Origin: Otis tarda
Lineage: Eukaryota > Chordata > Aves > Otidiformes > Otididae
NCBI GenBank assembly: GCA_026413225.1
Contig: CM048557.1
Span: 44,027,371 to 44,091,370 of the forward strand
DNA length: 64,000 bases
Direction of reading: 5' to 3'
Part shown: one piece after another, positions 57,200 through 64,000 of the stretch
Layout: each line of letters opens with the position of its first letter
Position numbering within the stretch: the stretch's first letter is position 1
The notes under the pieces: model-generated
Seen by the model: the letters and a program-made list of their open reading frames with translations, nothing else
Database searches by the model: none
Told to the model about the DNA's origin: nothing
Position numbers and translations under genes: made by a program

Positions 57200-57790
57200 G
57201 TGGAGCCCTTCAGGAAGAAAGGAGAAATCTTTCTCCAGGAGAAAGATTCCTGGTATCTAGAATACTGCATCCAGTTTTGGGTGCCCAGTAAAAATGAGAC
57301 ATCTATAAATTGGAGCAAGTTTGACAGAGGGCCACAGTATGATTAGGAAGCTGTAGCATTTGCGCTGTAAAGAGAGGCTGAGGCTACTGCTCTTGTTCAG
57401 CCTGGAAAAAAAAAATATATATTTTTTTTTATGGCTTCAAAAAGACCTAACAGCAGCCTGCCAGTGTCTATGAGGAGGTTATCAAGAAGGACAGTCTCTT
57501 CACAGTGCTGCGTGACAAGATGGTGAGAGACAATGGACTTTAATTGAAACAAGAGAGTTTTAGCCTGTTTATAAGTTTTTCATCATGAAGGCTGTCCATC
57601 AATGGAACAGGTTGCCTAGAGGGGTTTTGCCATCTCCATCTTTAGAGATTTCCATTGCCTGACTTGATAATGTCATGAGTAACCTGGTCTGATTTCATAG
57701 TTGATATCACTTTGAGAGGGAGGTTGGCTGGACTACAGACTGCCAACTGTCACTTCCAACCTGAATTATTCTACAGTTCTGTGATCTGGT
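57200..57790 (+). mobile_element. Old CR1 LINE 3' region, + strand
   Basis: Decayed CR1 phrases occur in order: AATACTGCATCCAGTTTTGG, CTTGTTCAGCCTGGAAA, ATCAATGGAACAGGTTGCCT, GTTGGCTGGACTACAGACTG, CACTTCCAACCTGAATTATT and a terminal TTCTGTGAT. A homopolymer patch (A-run, TATATA, T-run, about 57404-57431) interrupts it. No usable frame remains. Confidence 0.8.
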
Positions 57791-60700
57791 AGCTGCTGCT
57801 GTTTGAAGCCATTCAATTTTTTTCTCCAACTGTGAAATAACTCTGTGTTGTAAACCATACTTCTTTGCAGATGAAGTGGAAAGTGAATCCTAGCTGAAAC
57901 TAGAGTTTAATGGAAGGCCTGAAAGACCTAAACCAAAATTAAAATGAGCTTTTGGGAATGGAAATGATGGAACATTGATTTCTGTCTGAAAGTTGACTTT
58001 CTGAAAAGAAAGCACATCCCAAAACAATTCCAGCCTTCTTTAAAGGTAAAGAGAAGTGAAAAGGAGGAAAAACAAAGGAGGAAAAATCTAGTTCAAATAC
58101 AGAAGGGAGAGGAAGTTGGCTCCAAATAAAGTTGGATCGGTTCTCTGCTTGTGTTTGTTCTTCTTGTGTTGTTTCTATGTCATATCTCAAAAGGAAAATT
58201 ACATTTTCTGGGTAGTAACCCAAAAATACACATCAGAAATTAGAATTTGCATAACAGGAACAGTATAGAGTTTCTAGCATACTAATATAATTGTTTCAAC
58301 ATAGTACTCTTTAAACTAGGGATTAATGCAAATCATAGATCATCAGTGACCAAAGAAGGCTATGTCCAAATAATCAGTTTTGAAGTATGTGGGAGTGTTA
58401 ATCCCACTACCTCTTCCTCACATAGCTCTGTTGTTTGACCATCATTACAAGTTTTTTATTTGCATATTTTTCAGTTATGTATTCTATCCAGTTTCCTTCT
58501 AGTTCGATAATGCTTCAGAAGTGTACTTCTCTTACATGTTAAAATGCTAACAAAGGCGTATGACACTGCATACTGATTATTTGTCACATATTAGCTAAAA
58601 CAATACAATTGTGTATGAAAAATGTACCCCTATATAGGGAAATAAATATATATTTTTCCAATTTTTTTTTTTTTAAAGTCTCAAATATTTTACTGAAAAG
58701 CTCTGGCACCAGGAGTTTTCACAGGCAAGTAATTTGAACAAATTCTAACTAGTACAGCAAAAGTTTCGCCTCTAACATACAAACCTCATTCCAAAGAAAG
58801 ATAGGAGAGCAAAATAAAAAGACAAAACTATCCTTACTTAAAAGTATGGTTTTGATAGGTTTCGTGTTGGGGTCAGATGCTCAGTGATGCTCAATGATGC
58901 TCAATTCAATAAAATTATTGTTTACTCTACAGCTGTGTAAGATACCTACATCTGCGTTAGTTCACACACCTTTGAATGAAGCTGCTGAGGATAGGAACTG
59001 GTATATCCAGGCTCTAAGGTAAAATTTAGGGATGCATTTAGTAAGTTTGAGTAGTTATTTCAATGACAATTTAAGAGATTCCTGTGGGATTGAATCAAGG
59101 ACTCTAAAAAACATGTATTTGCCAAGTCTGGTGTTCACAGGGGAGGAGGGACAGTGAAAACTTTTTCAACAAATCTTTATCCAAAGGTTCTTCCAATTTG
59201 CTGTTGAAATATATAAGATGCAGAAATAGCTGCAGGCTGGAAGTCATAAAAGGAAGAAACTTAGACTTATCACAGCAAATTTAGTAATGAACAGACATTT
59301 GAAAAAAAACTTGCAATGTTGAAATTAAATTTAATTTAGAATTACTTTTTACTCTCCTGAAGTTGATATAAAGTAAAGATCTGAATATGAACATGAAGAG
59401 GTGGATTTTTAATGGCAAATGCATGTCACAGTCCCAGGAGTTGCACGTTGCAGAGTGATTGGAGTCTATAAGTTAGAACCACCATGCAAGAAAAAAAAAT
59501 AGCTTATTTTACAATTATGTGACAGTTTTCAATAATGAAATAGAAGAGTATTGTCAGTGAAACCCCTTGTGATAGTAAGTACTATGACCTGAAATAAATA
59601 TTTTTAAAATCAGACATGCAGCCAATACGTGTAACTTCTCCATCAGAACTGCAGTTTTGTTGCTTCCTAACCAGGTGTATCACTTCTAAAAAGTTATAAA
59701 CTGTTGAAGAAGTTTAATAAAATTTTAGTGTAAAAGCTTCTAATGCCCTTGATGCTTCAATTAAATTAGAATTCATGTTTAAGCGACACAAGCAAATGGT
59801 CTAAATAAGATTTTTTTATGGGTGTTCATATATTTTTCCCACAAAGTCTCTTGTAAAATGATGTGGAGGTTCATCTTGTTAAAGATTGAAATTGATAGAC
59901 GTGAAAAAGAAGAGAATCAAAAGTTTTTTATTATTTCCTCAAATGAAAGACTTATAAGCACAGGGAGAAACTCAATTTTCATTTTAATTACAGAACTAAT
60001 TCACCCTGTAACGGGAGAAATAGATGAAAAAAGGTGGTTTGCAAGGCATTATTTGCAGTCCTAGAAAAAAACGACTGTTTTCTGTTCAAGCTCTGAATAC
60101 AGTGGTGCATGTTTAATTTGCTTCTATTCTGTAGTTTCATGGACGGTGTTATGGAATATAATACTCAGATGGTACCGTTTCAGCCATGCGCCATGTTTTC
60201 TGTACATGGATATATAATAGTGTCATTCTTGCTGTTAGACTGTTCCTCTCATTCCAGTTTTAAGGGCTATTAAAAGCTATAAATTATTCACTTAACATGT
60301 CAATATTCATCCTCTTCTTGTATTCTATGTGGTTCACAGACACTGCAGTAGCAAGTCAGAATACAAATGCCTCAATATTCAGTCTCCTGTTCTTTGACTG
60401 ACCCCTGCTCAAACATTTCAGCCTACCCTGCCATCTCTCAGTCTTTTTCAGAGATTTCTCCAGTGCAGATTTCTCTCAGAGGAACATGATGTGTAGCAGA
60501 AGGTTGGGCTGCTCTAACATCCAGCTTCCCAGTTCAAATGAACTGGAACCCATTTACAGTGAGATTTAGTGAGACTGCAACCGCTAGTGCAGAGTGGTGA
60601 CCTCAGTCCTTCCTCTAAAGCAATAGCAGGATACCTTGAACACCTGTCCCTGCAGCTTACCTCAGAGAACTGGTCTGTTCATGGCTGGTTTTTTATCTCA

Positions 60701-63700
60701 CTTTTTCAGTTATGGCCGTTGACTCATTTTCCTGCTCTTTTCATCCTGTCTGCTCACTGCTGTTCTGGCAGTTGCTGTAGTTGTTTCAGTATTAGCTGCT
60801 CTAGACATAACATGGTATAATTACAGTCATTAAGAAGAATGACCGGATAATGATGTCACTGTACCTACTGTTCTTTTTGCAGAATGATTTTGGGGAGATC
60901 AGGGAGAAGACGGCAGTTGTGTTTTAAGTATGCTCTGTACTTGCAGCAGTGACTTCTATTTTATCCAAGAGTTTCAGACACCTGACATCAAACATAAATC
61001 TTGAGCTAATTAAATTTCCCGCTTCCAAGCAGAGAAGAGATTCTCTTTTATACCAAAGAGATGAGGCGTTTGCATCTATTATACGCTGAGAGACAGTGTG
61101 ATATGTCTTCTTCTGAAGGAACCTAACCCACTGCAATTCGATACAGCCCAAAAAATGGAAAATAAATACTCTGTAAGGGAACACTAAGGGTTTTGTTTGT
61201 CTTTCATTGTTATAAAAAACCTCAGGTACTATCCAAACTGTATTTCTTAGTTTATTCTCTACATATAAAGTCCCACTGATTTCTGGGGGAGATTTGGACA
61301 TAGAAGGAATGGAGATTCATATTTTCTTCTTGTTTGTTTATTGAGCTGAGTGCTGAAATGAGTAAAAAATACTAGGACAGGGTGGGAAGAGGGTATGGAG
61401 TTATTTGAGTTATTGTCTTTTAAATCAAATTGATTAAAACCACACCTTTTCTGAGCAACTTGTGGAGATTTCAGTGAATTTTAGTCAACTTGTGAGGGCG
61501 AGGGGAGCCAACACTCTGGTAATTTGGACTTGAGACTTAGAATGTGCAGGTTCAAGCTTCTCCTCTGTTATCATGCCACTTTCCAGAGGGGTGCTGCAGC
61601 CCCGAAAGAACTGGCATTTTAGGTTGGTGGGTCTTTCTCACTCTGTGGCCCTGTAAGCATTTTCCCACTGGTAAGCTCCTCTGTCTTCTTTCCCTTTGTC
61701 TCCTTATTGCCTGTGCGATCACAACTCTTGTTAGTGTTACAGGACATGAAAGTCCAGGGTTTGAGGGCTGTTTCATTAACTGGATCAGACAATTGAAGGG
61801 GGAAAAACAGAGCTGCTCTGTTTTGGCAAAGCAGCTGCATTAAGTTTTACTGGCACTACTGATATTGAGATTACTTGGTGCAGGTGAGCGGTAGAGGCAG
61901 AGCCCTACCTTGTTATCCTTACGTATTTCACACTTTATTGGATTTATTATCCTCTTTGCCCCACCCCATTCCCAGACTTCTTATTCTCTAGCCTGGAATT
62001 GATTGTTGTCTCTTGTTCTGCATTTACTCTACTTTCTAGCAATAATAAAGTCAGAGAGTCTGACTTTATAAATCAGTGGATAGGGAACTTTCTTGGGAGT
62101 GTGGCAGACCAGACTCACCTCTGTACTCCAATTAATATTTGACCATTTGCATAGAAGAGGGACGGTAGAGAATAGTATCTACCATAGGCTTGGAGTTTAT
62201 GGTGCCTGTTTGGCAGGCAATGAAAAGCAAAGGAGTATCTGGACCTGCTGGGATAGGTAGGCAGTGTCTTTTTTTTTGCCTCCCAAAGAAATATATTAGC
62301 CATCAAAGTGCTCTCCAAGCTCCCTCCGTCTCTCATTCATTTAGAGACACACACACAAAATAGTTTTGAATGTTTCTTTTTTTTTTGCCCTGACATGATT
62401 TTGAAAATTTTCCCATCACACTGGGAAAATTGTAGCATGGAAAAACAGTTTCCTACTTGGCTTTAGTGATTTATAAAAACTACGAGGGAAGGGAAGCACT
62501 GAACTGTCACAGATCCCAGCCACCTGATCGAGTAACATGCCACCCCATGCCATCCCTGCAACCAGCATGGAGGTGAATGGAGTACACTCAGATTGCCCTG
62601 TGCTGCTGTTGACTCAGACATGGATTGGTTTGACCTACATTTTATGAAATCTTTGTGCCTAGTGTTTCCAGGGGCTCTCTTGGCCTTCAGAGGTGCCTTG
62701 CCAAGAGGAAACGCTAAGCAGCAGGTCTGAGCAGGAACGTGGGCAGCATGAACATGGACTGAAGTGCTTTACAGGTTCTGTGATTCCGTTGTAATTTGCA
62801 CCATGTACTGTGCTCATTCTGCTACTACTTCTGTTATTGGATGTGTTATGTTGGCAAACTTTCTCAAGTTTTTAAGATTAGTTGAAGAACTAGTCACTTC
62901 TTGTGCCAAGCACATTAAAGCTAGAAGTGCACCTCAACTCCTTATACTGTATTCCATCAGACTTGAGCAGACTTCCCTGCATATTTGCTGTTGTGGGGTA
63001 ACGTGAACTAAAACAACACTTACCTTGTTGTTTTTGCTGTGATGGACCTTTTGAGATGAGTTTCTGCTCTTCTCTAAGAGCAGGGATTTGCTTGACAGAA
63101 AGGAATTCCTTGCCATCAGATGCTGATATGGTCTCACGACTCTGTATACATGACTCCGCTAGCTTTCTGTTAGCAGCTCTCCTTCGCCTGGCTGATTCTT
63201 TCCCCTTCTCTTTTACCTCTGCTTTCTGTGGTTTTCTGTTATGACTTCCTTGCTTTCTCAGTGAGGTGAAAAGTCTAGGAAGTGTAATTTTTTTCTGTGA
63301 TTTTTGGAATAAATACATAGCTAGAGGTTTCTAGGAACTGTTTTTCAAATTTGTTAAAGCCAAATAAAATGGAGTTATTGGAAGAAAGGTTTAAAGTCTG
63401 TGGAAGAACTACCTGTGAACAACCAACTGACTGCCACTGATAGTTTGGAATAGATTTGTAATACAAAGTATTCTACTCCCATAGAAATACTTGAAAAATT
63501 AGGACAATGAAAACAGTAGAGTTAATATCTGTTCTGTAAAATGTAAGGATACTCAAAAGAAACATTGGAAAAATCTATAAAGAGCATATGCAGGATTATG
63601 AAATCTGTTATCTGGTAGAAAGGTTATGTGACCAGAGGCTACATATTCTTATTCTAGCATTGAAATGCTGGATGAATATAGATGAATCCCATCGCTAAAC

Positions 63701-64000
63701 TCTACTTCAGCTGCTTTATTTGTATAAACTGAATAAGAAGTTCTACCATTTTCCATTACACCTTTAGAGATCTATGATTATGAAAATGAAGGTACTCCTA
63801 CTTTAAAATGAGGGAAGGAAAACAGATACAGGATAAGAAGCAGCCCTCTCTAGAGCAGGTTAAGGAAATATAGAAAAACTGTGTGTGTAATAAGAGCTGT
63901 TTGAAAGACAAATTTTCCCATGAGTAGTTTGAAAGGAAATCTAAAACTGGGGGAAAAAAAATTGATTTGCCCTATAAATATTGTATGAAAGGGAGTTTCT
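57791..64000 (+). other. MIPOL1: MIPOL1 intron to the window end
   Basis: Unique intron. It contains a short GATGCTCA(G/A)T-type triplicate at about 58877-58905, a T-run near 58660-58676, and GC-richer stretches at 60350-61000 and 61500-63300 where minus-strand frames with splice-like borders cluster (see findings). No downstream MIPOL1 exon is visible. Confidence 0.55.

Noticed and set aside
1-64000. tRNA, rRNA, snRNA or CRISPR-like arrays
   Set aside because: Scanning by eye showed no tRNA box A/B arrangement, no rRNA-like sequence and no regular repeat-spacer array.

Overview
The window is vertebrate intronic DNA, most probably from a bird. It is AT-rich and CpG-poor. It carries several CR1 LINE fragments, three of which keep the 3' tail built on an ATTCTATG-type octamer that is typical of avian CR1. 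It also carries LTRs of a family I recognise from bird genomes, plus a few old amniote repeats such as MIR-like pieces. I see nothing prokaryotic: no operons, CRISPR arrays or ribosome binding sites. I cannot name the species.

The only recognisable host gene is MIPOL1 (mirror-image polydactyly 1), a coiled-coil protein, on the + strand. Two coding exons are visible, at 1524-1631 and 53985-54079. Both begin in phase 0, and the first ends in phase 0, so they join in frame directly. The 52.35 kb between them is one very large intron. The preceding and following introns run off both ends of the window. An 80-bp exon-like segment at 19652-19731 also encodes coiled-coil-like sequence and has good splice sites. 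Including it would terminate the protein, so I treat it as a candidate alternative or poison exon.

Repeat layout from left to right: a + strand CR1 (13346-14478) with a nested LTR-like insert; a + strand LTR truncated at its 3' end (22757-23220); a broken minus-strand endogenous retrovirus with one LTR, a polypurine tract and protease, RT, RNase H and integrase-tail remnants (27020 to about 30350); a possible ancient LINE remnant (about 30600-32400); a MIR-like piece (38430-38522); a long minus-strand CR1 with decayed RT (40944-42320); a short minus-strand CR1 tail (46581-46842); an old + strand CR1-like LINE (about 49230-50345); another MIR-like piece (52705-52800); a CR1 with an internal orientation switch (55735-56015); and an old + strand CR1 (about 57200-57790).

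The remaining sequence is non-repetitive intron. Several segments have the look of conserved non-coding elements, with clustered homeodomain, E-box, HNF1 or forkhead-like sites. In human, MIPOL1 lies next to FOXA1 and its introns are known to hold FOXA1 regulatory DNA, so these segments are reasonable enhancer candidates. That is inference, because I could not run an alignment. A few open frames (for example 9258-9917 + and 36543-37142 -) are longer than usual but match nothing I recognise.
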